A stretch of 64,000 nt of DNA, taken from the NCBI RefSeq assembly GCF_025567285.1, contig NZ_JAOQJT010000001.1:310001-374000 (forward strand), read 5' to 3'. The notes under the pieces are model-generated. The model saw nothing but the letters and a program-made list of their open reading frames with translations, searched no databases and was not told the origin of the DNA. Of this stretch, positions 45,292 to 54,300 are shown one piece after another; the stretch's first letter is position 1, and each line of letters starts with the position of its first letter. Source of the DNA: Coprococcus aceti (GTDB lineage Bacteria > Bacillota > Clostridia > Lachnospirales > Lachnospiraceae). The translations under genes and the position numbers were made by a program.

Positions 45292-45376
45292 GCGTTTTCA
45301 GGGTGACAAGCGGCTGCGATGCGCGAGCTTGCTCGCGGGCATCGGCAGATGCGGAGTAATCTCGAAGAAAACGCAA
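45290..45376. repeat. Long rod-like inverted repeat between T-box and gene
   Basis: TTGCGTTTTC (45290-45299) pairs with GAAAACGCAA (45367-45376). Nested inside are CTGCGATGC/GCATCGGCAG (45314-45348) and CGCGAGC-TT-GCTCGCG (45322-45337). It starts right after the T-box terminator and looks like an inserted palindromic element rather than part of the riboswitch. Confidence 0.7.
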
Positions 45377-45440
45377 GTTAAAACCAACAATCAGCAAACA
45401 CAGACAACAAGGGATCAAGAGATATAAAGGAGTGTGTATC

Positions 45441-46655
45441 ATGAGAAAATTCGAAAAATCATCAAAGCTTGACAATGTGTGTTACGACATAAGAGGTCCT
45501 GTTATGGACGAGGCAAACAGAATGGTGGCTGAAGGGGTAAATGTCCTTAAACTGAACATAGGAAATCCTGCACCGCACGGACTTATGGCACCTGATGAAG
45601 TTGTAAGGGATATGGCATATAACCTCAGAGATACCGAGGGATATTCGGATTCAAAGGGACTTTTTTCTGCAAGAAAGGCGATCATGCAGTATTGCCAGCT
45701 GAAGAATATTCCAAATGTGGGAATCGATGACATATATACAGGAAATGGAGTCAGCGAACTTATCACCATGTCCATGCAGGGACTGCTTGATTCGGGAGAT
45801 GAGATACTTGTCCCGATGCCTGACTATCCGTTGTGGACGGCTTCTGTTAACCTGGCAGGAGGAACAGCGGTTCATTATCTTTGTGATGAGCAGTCCAACT
45901 GGTATCCGGATATAGAAGATATCAAGAAGAAAATAACCTCAAGAACAAAAGGAATCGTAGTCATCAACCCTAACAACCCTACAGGAGCTCTCTATCCAAA
46001 GGAGGTTCTTGAGCAGATAGTTCAGGTTGCAAGGGAGAATGAACTTATCCTTTTTGCCGATGAGATATATGACAGGCTCGTCATGGATGATAAAGAGCAT
46101 GTGGCTCTGGCTTCACTGGCACCTGACCTTTTCACGATAAGTTTTAACGGACTGAGTAAGTCACACCGAGTTGCAGGTTACAGAGTTGGCTGGATGTGTC
46201 TGTGCGGAAACAAGAGCAATGTGAAGGGATACATAGAGGGACTTAACCTCCTGTCATCCATGAGACTTTGCTCGAATGTTCCTGCTCAGAGTATAGTTCA
46301 GACCTGCCTTGGCGGATATCAGAGTGCAGATGAGCTGCTCTTGCCGGGAGGAAGGATCTATGATCAAAGGGAGTATATATACAAAGCACTCTGCGATATA
46401 CCGGGAATAAGTGTGGTTAAGCCGGAGGCAGCGTTCTACATATTCCCGAAACTTGACAAGGAGAAGTTCAACATCACAAATGATGAACAGTTCGCTCTTG
46501 ATCTTTTGAGGGATAAGCACATCCTCGTCACATGTGGAACGGGATTTAACTGGAAGGATCCGGATCACTTCAGAATAGTATATCTTCCGAATATGGAGAT
46601 ACTCAAGGCAGCAACAGCAAAGCTGGCTGATTTCCTGAGTTATTATCACCAGTAA
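45441..46655 (+). CDS. PLP-dependent aminotransferase, AlaA/AlaT-like
   Basis: Cytoplasmic class I/II aminotransferase of 404 residues. Features are the GNGVSEL and YPLWTA cofactor-loop region, NPNNPTGALY, the ADEIYDRLVMD aspartate/tyrosine pair, the Schiff-base lysine in FNGLSKSHRVAGYRVGW, and the C-terminal arginine region DHFRIVYLP. It most resembles glutamate-pyruvate transaminases of the AlaA group, which make alanine from pyruvate. The upstream T-box with alanine specifier supports this, since uncharged tRNA-Ala would switch the gene on. The ATG at 45441 has AAAGGAG 8 bases upstream. Confidence 0.92.
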   Translation: MRKFEKSSKLDNVCYDIRGPVMDEANRMVAEGVNVLKLNIGNPAPHGLMAPDEVVRDMAYNLRDTEGYSDSKGLFSARKAIMQYCQLKNIPNVGIDDIYTGNGVSELITMSMQGLLDSGDEILVPMPDYPLWTASVNLAGGTAVHYLCDEQSNWYPDIEDIKKKITSRTKGIVVINPNNPTGALYPKEVLEQIVQVARENELILFADEIYDRLVMDDKEHVALASLAPDLFTISFNGLSKSHRVAGYRVGWMCLCGNKSNVKGYIEGLNLLSSMRLCSNVPAQSIVQTCLGGYQSADELLLPGGRIYDQREYIYKALCDIPGISVVKPEAAFYIFPKLDKEKFNITNDEQFALDLLRDKHILVTCGTGFNWKDPDHFRIVYLPNMEILKAATAKLADFLSYYHQ

Positions 46656-46682
46656 AATATCAGGCACTAATATAAAATGTCA

Positions 46683-46723
46683 AATAACAGGAGTCTCATA
46701 TGTAGGGCTCCTGTTATTTTTTT
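46683..46723 (+). terminator. Terminator after aminotransferase
   Basis: AATAACAGGAG (46683-46693) pairs with CTCCTGTTATT (46708-46718), followed by seven T. Confidence 0.92.
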
Positions 46724-46823
46724 GAAGAAGATTTAAGATTCCCATATATTGCGGAATATATGTATATAAGTTTATTATAAAAGCAGGGACAACATGGGGG
46801 ATAATTTAAGATAGGGGGGACAT

Positions 46824-49589
46824 ATGAAAACAAACTTATTTCTGATAACAAAATACTGGAGATATCATAAAAAGCAGTTTGCGAGCATGCTTACCTCGAT
46901 AGTGATATTAACGGCTTTCCTGTTGATTGCACTTTTGATGGAGAGAACAGAATGTAGACGGCAGTATGATGACAAGCTGCGGGGAAGTAGTAAGACATTT
47001 TACCTGTATAGCAATCTTGGCAGTGATGCATATGAGGAGATGTCACAAGACAAAAGGGTCAGCATGATCGGGCGTACGGCTATATGTGGAAAGCTGGGAA
47101 ATGACAAAACACAGTATACATATGGTACATATATTGACGATACGGCAGAGGAGCTTGAGTATGTAAAGCTTTCGTCGGGAAGATTCCCTGAAAAAACCGG
47201 GGAGGCAGCAGTGTACGATTATGTGTTGGAGGATATGTTTTTTACTGTTGATCCCGACTCATATGTTGGAAAGGAAGTAACATTTGACAGTTACGAATTG
47301 GATGATACATATCTGGTGAGAACGGGTAGGCATGTGGGACAGATTACGTTTACTATCACAGGTGTATTGTGTACAGACAGCAGAAGAGATCTTAAGGAGA
47401 ACAGAGTAGACTGGGGATCAGACCTTTCGGAAGTACAGATGCCAACTATATATCTATGGCGGGATGACTGTGATTTGGACGAGAGTACATTCGTATATAC
47501 TGCTGTCTCCCTGTATGGTGATGACGAGATAACAGAGCAGTCGGAGAGCGCTATGGAAGAGTTTGCGCAGGATTATTATGACAAAACTGGAATATGGCCA
47601 AGATCCGGCCGCAGCAGATCGGCTGCAGAAGATATCTGCAACATTACCCTTGGAAACGAGAAGCTCAACAGCGAAAGTTATCTGTCGGACTCTGTCCAGG
47701 GGATACTATATTTCAGTGTCATTGCTGTGATCTTGTCGGCTATATCCCTGTTTGGCGTGATGATAACTGTTATGAGCGAGAGACAGAAATCCCTGGATAT
47801 CGTGAGAGATATAGGAGCCAGCCGGATGAAAGTGGCTTGGATACATATATTGGAATGGGGAATCCTGTTGGTTTCTGGAGTGGTATGCGGCGGAGTCGTT
47901 GGAATCACTGTATATGAAGTCATACTTGAGATTCAAAGTCGTTTTCTGGGGTTGCCTAAATTGCGCGGTTATACAGTGGAGTGGTGTGTACAGCAGATTA
48001 CGGAAAATCCGTTTGTAATCTCTGTTGTGTGTGCAACAGGTACATTTACCCTTGGATATTTACTTTTTTATATATATCTTCATATAAAATCAAGAAGAAG
48101 GCTTATAAGAAGAGATCGTGTGAGATCATTCGGGAGAATCAAGTCGGTGGTTTCCGGTATTCCATTTGCAAATATAATGCAGATGTTGTCTGTTGCCTTG
48201 ATCCTGTTTGCGGCGGTTATGTGCTACGCATTCTGCTCTATGGACGGCAAGGGGAAAGGATATTTTCACAATGATGATCTGGACAGAGACACATATTATA
48301 CATATGGACAATTGGATATGGAAACCAGTGATGTAGATATATGCCTCTATGATCAGGGGTCAGGGATTACTGGTGGAGTATTGCTTACGGATACAGGACT
48401 TACTGAGGATGGGCGCAAGAGCATTGCGGATATGAATGAAGTAAAGTCAATAGAGAGTTTCTCCACAAATGATGGCTATGATATATTTTATGATAGAAAT
48501 GACGAGAACATTCCGGATGGATTGTGGCAGGCTGAGGTCCAGTTTCCGGAAGACGCAGACGAATTCTATCGTGCGGATGACAGATTTTATTTCAACGTTC
48601 CGGCGATATGGCTGGATGATAACGGAATGAGAAAGCTGGATAAATATGTAAAAGAGGGGGCAATAGGTACCCATGAAAATGGTGTGGCGTGTGTTGAATA
48701 TGAATATGACGGAATGACTGCGGAGTCGCCATATAAGATAGGCGATGTAATGCATACAATGACTGTGAACGGAAAAGGTGAATACAAGGAGACTGTTGAA
48801 ATCGTGGATGCGATAATCGTGATTCCAGAGACCACAAAGGAGAGCGATCCGGTATTGTACGCAGGTCTTGGCAGAGCTTCACAGTATGGATATGCAATAG
48901 TGGCCTCACAGGACACAGCAGTCAGTATTGGGATGTTTAAGACATGTTATGACGTTACATATATATCTCTAAGCAACAGGGGAGATATTGATAAAGTTGT
49001 ATCCAGGTTTGCTGATATATTGGACTCTTCAATGGAACTCAGGATACGGACGATAGATGAGTGTGATAAGGAGTATCGTGAGGCATATATATCACAGTAT
49101 GCGAGTACCATATGCCTGTTCTTTATTCTTCTTATCATGGCGGCATGGGGATATTGGGGACTTGTCACCATGCGTTACCAGAATGGCAGGCGGAACGTGG
49201 CGATCATGCGGGCACTTGGAATGGAGAAGCGCTCATGGAACATGACGTTTGTATGGCATAACATAAGAAATGCCCTGGTATCATGTGCTGTCGGATCCGG
49301 TATGGTGTATGGTATGAGATGGCTTTTGCGCTACAAGTACGAACAGGCGCTAAACATGTTCAACTGGCCGGAGACAGATTTATGGAATGTAGATGCAGAT
49401 GTTATAAAAGAGGTAACGAGACTCCAGCATGTATTTTTATTTGACAGCGAGATATTTGTTGTCCCTGTGGGAAGAGCATTGATATTGATAGGAACATTCC
49501 TTGTTGTGATTTCGACGATTATTACGGTGCTGGTCATTCATAGGAAGAAATCGGAAGAGATAATTGATGATCTGGCTGAAAAAGAGTAA
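46824..49589 (+). CDS. FtsX-like ABC transporter permease
   Basis: Membrane permease of 921 residues with two FtsX-like halves. An N-terminal helix (about 20-40) is followed by a roughly 240-residue extracytoplasmic region, three helices with an intervening MSERQKSLDIVRDIGASR coupling loop, a second extracytoplasmic region and a further helical bundle with NVAIMRALGMEKRSW. The layout is that of BceB/VraG or MacB-type exporters handling peptides or lipoproteins. AGGGGGG (46813-46819) precedes the ATG. The gene for its ATPase follows within 15 bases. No two-component system of Bce type is next to it, so the substrate is open. Confidence 0.88.
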   Translation: MKTNLFLITKYWRYHKKQFASMLTSIVILTAFLLIALLMERTECRRQYDDKLRGSSKTFYLYSNLGSDAYEEMSQDKRVSMIGRTAICGKLGNDKTQYTYGTYIDDTAEELEYVKLSSGRFPEKTGEAAVYDYVLEDMFFTVDPDSYVGKEVTFDSYELDDTYLVRTGRHVGQITFTITGVLCTDSRRDLKENRVDWGSDLSEVQMPTIYLWRDDCDLDESTFVYTAVSLYGDDEITEQSESAMEEFAQDYYDKTGIWPRSGRSRSAAEDICNITLGNEKLNSESYLSDSVQGILYFSVIAVILSAISLFGVMITVMSERQKSLDIVRDIGASRMKVAWIHILEWGILLVSGVVCGGVVGITVYEVILEIQSRFLGLPKLRGYTVEWCVQQITENPFVISVVCATGTFTLGYLLFYIYLHIKSRRRLIRRDRVRSFGRIKSVVSGIPFANIMQMLSVALILFAAVMCYAFCSMDGKGKGYFHNDDLDRDTYYTYGQLDMETSDVDICLYDQGSGITGGVLLTDTGLTEDGRKSIADMNEVKSIESFSTNDGYDIFYDRNDENIPDGLWQAEVQFPEDADEFYRADDRFYFNVPAIWLDDNGMRKLDKYVKEGAIGTHENGVACVEYEYDGMTAESPYKIGDVMHTMTVNGKGEYKETVEIVDAIIVIPETTKESDPVLYAGLGRASQYGYAIVASQDTAVSIGMFKTCYDVTYISLSNRGDIDKVVSRFADILDSSMELRIRTIDECDKEYREAYISQYASTICLFFILLIMAAWGYWGLVTMRYQNGRRNVAIMRALGMEKRSWNMTFVWHNIRNALVSCAVGSGMVYGMRWLLRYKYEQALNMFNWPETDLWNVDADVIKEVTRLQHVFLFDSEIFVVPVGRALILIGTFLVVISTIITVLVIHRKKSEEIIDDLAEKE

Positions 49590-49603
49590 GGGGGACGATG
49601 CAT

Positions 49604-50266
49604 ATGATTCAGATAAAGGATTTAAATAAGACGTATGGTGAAGGAACAAATACTGTTCATGCACTTCGCAACTGTAACGTGGAATTTGAGTATGGAAAAT
49701 TTACAGCGATTATAGGAACATCAGGCAGCGGAAAGTCAACATTGCTGCATCTGATGGGCGGACTGGACACAAAAGCAGAAGGAGAGATATTCTATGATGA
49801 TGAAGATATACTCAGATATTCAGATGCACAGCTTGCAAAATTCCGCAGAAAAAATATAGGTTTCGTATTCCAGTTCTTCAATCTGGTGCCAGAGCTGACT
49901 GCAAAGGAAAATATATTCCTGCCAATGATGATAGATAAGGTTAAGGTAGATGAGGAGTACTTTGATAAGCTTACTGAAAAACTTGGAATTTCAGAGAGAC
50001 TGACACATTATCCGTCACAGTTGTCCGGTGGACAGCAGCAGAGGGTTGCGATAGCCAGAGCGCTCATACACAAACCAAAAGTATTGCTTTGTGATGAACC
50101 TACCGGAAATCTGGACTCTCAATCAGGAAAAGAGGTCCTGAGACTGCTTAGAGAACTGCAGAGTGAAGATGGACAGACTATAATTATGGTTACTCACGAT
50201 GGAAATATAGCAGATCAGGCCGATCGTATCGTAAGGATAGAAGATGGACAGATAAAATGTGTATAA
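49604..50266 (+). CDS. ABC transporter ATP-binding protein (LolD/MacB type)
   Basis: Cytoplasmic ATPase of 220 residues paired with the preceding FtsX-like permease. It carries Walker A GTSGSGKST, Q-loop FQFFNLVPE, signature LSGGQQQRVAIARAL, Walker B VLLCDEPTGNLD and the H-loop MVTHDGNIA. GGGGG (49590-49594) is 3 bases before an ATG at 49598 and 9 before the ATG at 49604; I prefer the latter (MIQIKDLNKTYG). The pair forms an operon with no further transporter subunit. Confidence 0.93.
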   Translation: MIQIKDLNKTYGEGTNTVHALRNCNVEFEYGKFTAIIGTSGSGKSTLLHLMGGLDTKAEGEIFYDDEDILRYSDAQLAKFRRKNIGFVFQFFNLVPELTAKENIFLPMMIDKVKVDEEYFDKLTEKLGISERLTHYPSQLSGGQQQRVAIARALIHKPKVLLCDEPTGNLDSQSGKEVLRLLRELQSEDGQTIIMVTHDGNIADQADRIVRIEDGQIKCV

Positions 50267-50353
50267 TATTCGCACAATTATATACATAAAAGACAATTTG
50301 ATGATAAAACGCAACAACAATGACAATAAAATTAATAAATTGTCAAAAAATAT

Positions 50354-50382
50354 GTTGACGATTTAGCCCTTATCATGTATAA
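50354..50382 (+). promoter_or_regulatory. Near-consensus promoter of a noncoding transcript
   Basis: TTGACG (50354-50359), a 17-base spacer and TATAAT (50377-50382). It is the best promoter match in the window and no protein gene lies directly downstream. Confidence 0.8.
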
Positions 50383-50388
50383 TAAAGT

Positions 50389-51062
50389 TACATTAAAGAA
50401 CGGCCATTTGAAAAGATACAGATGGCACACCATAGATTGTCACCCGTGACACATAACATGTACGAAGTGTTCACAGAGATTGATAGAATCTCACAGACAA
50501 GGCTTTACACATGGTGCGCAGGAAACAGAGATCCGTGGTACAAGTTCACGAAAGGAGGAGGTTCCGTTGGAGACAATTGAAGAACATTTTTATCATGATG
50601 GTAACTCAGAACTGGGAAGTTGTTTCCACACGAGATGCCTTTAAGATAAATCTTGAATCAGTCCACATGTAGATGCTGTATATAGCATGATTGAAGTGCC
50701 AGGACGCAGGTATTTGATACCAGATTTGATCCATCGTGATTGTTCAAAACACAAGATATGAGTGGTGTTTCAAGGGCATCAGGTCATATCACATACCGCA
50801 AGACCAGTGCTTATAAGAGGTTGGTACATATACAAGTTCATGCAGTGCATGTTATGAGTAGATGCAATTCGTACCCTGATAGTTTATATTCCGGTAAGTT
50901 TAATCTCTAGGCACAACGAATTTTTTCATAGATATTTATAATATAGTGGAAGAATCAATGGCATGTGTGGAAGCATTCAGATATTTTGATTAGATACTTC
51001 AATATTTGAAAAATGAATAAACTAATATAAAGCCAGTTGGTATTATGCCAGCTGGCTTTTTT
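50389..51062 (+). ncRNA. Candidate large structured noncoding RNA (~670 nt, ROOL-like in size)
   Basis: From a near-consensus promoter to a strong terminator no convincing gene is present, but nested helices are. GCACACCAT/ATGGTGCGC (50425-50433/50511-50519) encloses TTGTC/GACAA, GTGACAC/GTGTTCAC and GAGATT/AATCTC. GGAAACA/TGTTTCC (50521-50527/50621-50627) encloses CGTG/CACG. GATGCC/GGCATC (50634-50639/50775-50780) encloses several further hairpins including GGTAT/ATACC and AAACAC/GTGTTT. Size, density of structure and bacterial family fit the large ornate RNAs such as ROOL, but I cannot confirm a family. Short frames inside (up to 52 codons) are not supported. Confidence 0.65.
51029..51062 (+). 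terminator. Terminator of the noncoding transcript
   Basis: AAAGCCAG (51029-51036) pairs with CTGGCTTT (51052-51059), with TGG/CCA extending the stem, then six T. Confidence 0.9.
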
Positions 51063-51346
51063 ATGTATTAATTACAACGTGTGTTAAACCACTGATTGCC
51101 CGCTCTGCGAGCTATAACAATCCGTGCGGCAACAAGAAACTAATATTAATTGCAAATAACTTAAATTATTGACTAATATGGCGTGCAAAAGCAATAAAAA
51201 ACAACTTAAATATTCGGTAATTAATGACATGTTCAACAATTAAAAAATGAGTTAATATAAGTATATGTATAAATATTAATCACGAATTAGGCTGTTCGTG
51301 GTGAGTAAAGTGGAGGAATATCACAAAAAAGAAAGGGTAAGGAAAT
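51063..51346. other. AT-rich leader region of mannanase gene
   Basis: No gene. Runs of A/T dominate (aattaatgacatgttcaaca, gttaatataagtata), and no clear -35/-10 pair can be fixed. GGAGG at 51311-51315 is too far from the start; AAAGGGTAAGG (51332-51342) is the likely ribosome site. Confidence 0.4.
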
Positions 51347-54300
51347 ATGGTGAGATTTAGAACAAGACTTGTTGCTGTGACATGTGCAGTTGCAATGGTT
51401 GGCTCATTCTGGGGAAGTGCAGGGGCAATAGTCTCAGCTGATGCAGCAGAGCCGTCTGCGGAAATGGCGTGGAGCATCACTACAGACAAACTGGTATTTG
51501 ACACTGGCGCAGATGCCAAGTGGACAGATAAAATTTATGCCAGCAATGATGAAGGTACATACCCAGAGTTAGGCAGGATCGATGATGTGTCTGTGGGTAA
51601 AAAGGCTGTGCTCACGGCAAATGTAACACTTAATGGAGATTTTTCAGGATTGGATGGTGCGGAGGCTGCTGACGGAACGTATAATGCGATCCAGCTTTCC
51701 TGTGCAATCAAGACTGGCGATGGATGGACATACACCAAGTCTGATGATTATCCATTCCTTAAAGCGGAAAATTTTACAGATGGCAAGACACAGGTATCAT
51801 TTGCATTTGATGTGAAGGATACAGGAGCTGTGTCTGAGATAATATTCCAGTACAATTCCAACTCTGCATATACTGGAACAATAGCAATATCTGATGTGGA
51901 GGTTCAGAGTGATGATTCAGGAGAGGAGCCTGATGGTGGAGAAGAGCCAGGCGGCGGATCATCAGCAACAGGAAATGTGACAGGTGTGGCAGCACCATCG
52001 ATCACAGATAATACTGTATGGAGCAGTTCAGATGCAGTTCTCGCATTTGATGCTACTTCAGATAAGACATGGAAGGATAAGACTTATGCCAGCAATGACT
52101 CTGCTACATATGCTGACATGGCAAGAATAGAAGGTGCAACAGTTGGAGAGAAGGTAAAGCTTACAGCAGTTGTATCAATTGATGGAGATTTATCTGCCCT
52201 TGACGGAGCAGAGGCTTCAGATGGTACATACAATGCGATCCAGCTTGCATGCGCTATCAAGACAGGAGATAGTTGGAAGTATGCGAAGTCAGACGATTAT
52301 CCATTCCTTAAGGCTGAGAACTTTACAGACGGCAAATGCAGCGTGGAATTTAACTTTAACGAAGTGGAAGCAGGCGATGTTCAGGAGATCGTATTCCAGT
52401 ACAATGCAAACTCAGCATTTACAGGAAAGGTTCTCATCGGCGGCGTTGCAGTTGACAAGGTAGAGAGTGGCAAGAAGCCGACTACAACTGAGACAGAGGC
52501 TGGAAACTTCGCAGATGCAAGCCTTGTATTTGACACAGCGAGCGATGCAAAGTGGACAGACAAGGCATTTGCCAGCAATGATACAGAAAGCTATACAGAT
52601 CTTCCTACAGTAGACAATGTCAAAGTTGGAGCAAAGGCAAAGCTCACAGCTACGGTTTCACTTGATGGCGATATATCAGGCCTTGACGGCGCTGAGGCAT
52701 CAGACGGATCATACAATGCGATCCAGCTTGCATGTGCCATGAAGACAGGCGACAGCTGGGATTACGCCAAGTCAGGCGACTATCCGTTCATCAAGGCTGA
52801 GAACTTTGTCGATGGCAAGTGCGATATATCATTTGCATTTGATGTATCAGAGGTGGGAAATGTACAGGAGATCGTATTCCAGTACAATTCCAACTCAGCA
52901 TATGCTGGCAAGATCACAATAAGCAACGTTAAGGTACTTGATGTTAAGGAGAGCAGCGGCGGACTTGAGCAGAGAGATCCTGCTGTGATCTCAGATCTCT
53001 CATCGGCTGAGGATTATGACAAGTGGAGCACAGAGGCCGGATATGCATACAAGCACGGCGATGCAGCCAACAAGGCCGGTAATGCCACACCTGACATATC
53101 ATATGACAGTGCAAATGAGAGACTTAAGGTTTCTGTTGACTACTCAGCAGATTCAACTTCCTCATGGAGTGAGGCAAAGGTTAAGTGTGTTCCTACAGAG
53201 GCTATGGATGTGAGCCAGTACAACCAGCTCAGTGTGGATATAATCTACCCGGCAAAGCTCAAGGGAAGCAAGATCAAGTTTTTTGCAGATGGAATAATAA
53301 ATAAAGATACAACCATCGACGATGATGCAGAGGATATCGGAGATGGATTAAAGAAGGTTACAGTTACTATGGGATTTACTCCTACAGATAAACCACTCAG
53401 AGATGTGACAATAGGAATCATAGGAAGCAGCACAAGCTTTAAGGGAAATGTATATCTTGATAATCTTGTTCTGTCACAGGCAGATACAACAAAGGATTTT
53501 GTCGAGATAACAGAGACTCCTGGTGCTGGTTCACCAGCGGATCTTTCACAGATGCCATCATCAGTTAGAGTGAGCGATGCGAATGCAGCAGACAGTGCAA
53601 AGGCACTTGCGGCATACCTGAATACGCTCATGAATAGTGATCAGGTTCTGTTCGGACATCAGAATGATGTGAGCAGAAGCGTAAATCCACAGGCGTCACT
53701 CGGTGATGTATATGATGTGACTGGACAGGTCAGCGGTGTGTTCGGAATCGACTCACTGGCAGTTACAGGCTCGGAGGCAGGCGGTTCAGACGCGGCTTCG
53801 GCACTGGCAAACTCAGTGGCATACAGCAAGACTGCAGCGGCAAATGGTGCGATCGTGTCATTGTCAATGCATATGCCAAACTTCTCCAGCTCCAAGATAG
53901 TGAAGAACTCGGATGGAACATACAGTTTCTACGGATGTGATTTCTCAGAGTCCAAGGATCTGTCAAATGACATAGTAAAGCAGATTCTCCCAGGTGGAGA
54001 GTACAATGAGGTATTTACAGCTTACCTCGATGTGATCGCAGACTACGCATCACAGCTTCAGGCTGCCGGAATACCTATCATGATCAGACCATTCCACGAG
54101 AATACAGGAAGCTGGTTCTGGTGGGGATCAATGAACACAGCTGAGACATACAAGTCTCTCTACAGATATACCAAGGATTACATGGAGCAGAGCGGTGTAC
54201 ACAACCTTCTCTGGGTATACTCGCCAAACGGACCTGTCACATCAGAGGCAGCTTACGTGTCATACTATCCAGGCGATGAGTATGTAGATATCCTTGCATT

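Noticed and set aside
50422..50962. Short frames in the noncoding region (52 codons at 50422, 25 codons from TTG at 50567 with a GGAGG site, and two more)
   Set aside because: No frame continues through the region, the 52-codon frame lacks a ribosome site, and the sequence is better explained by nested RNA helices. The 25-codon frame remains a weak possibility.
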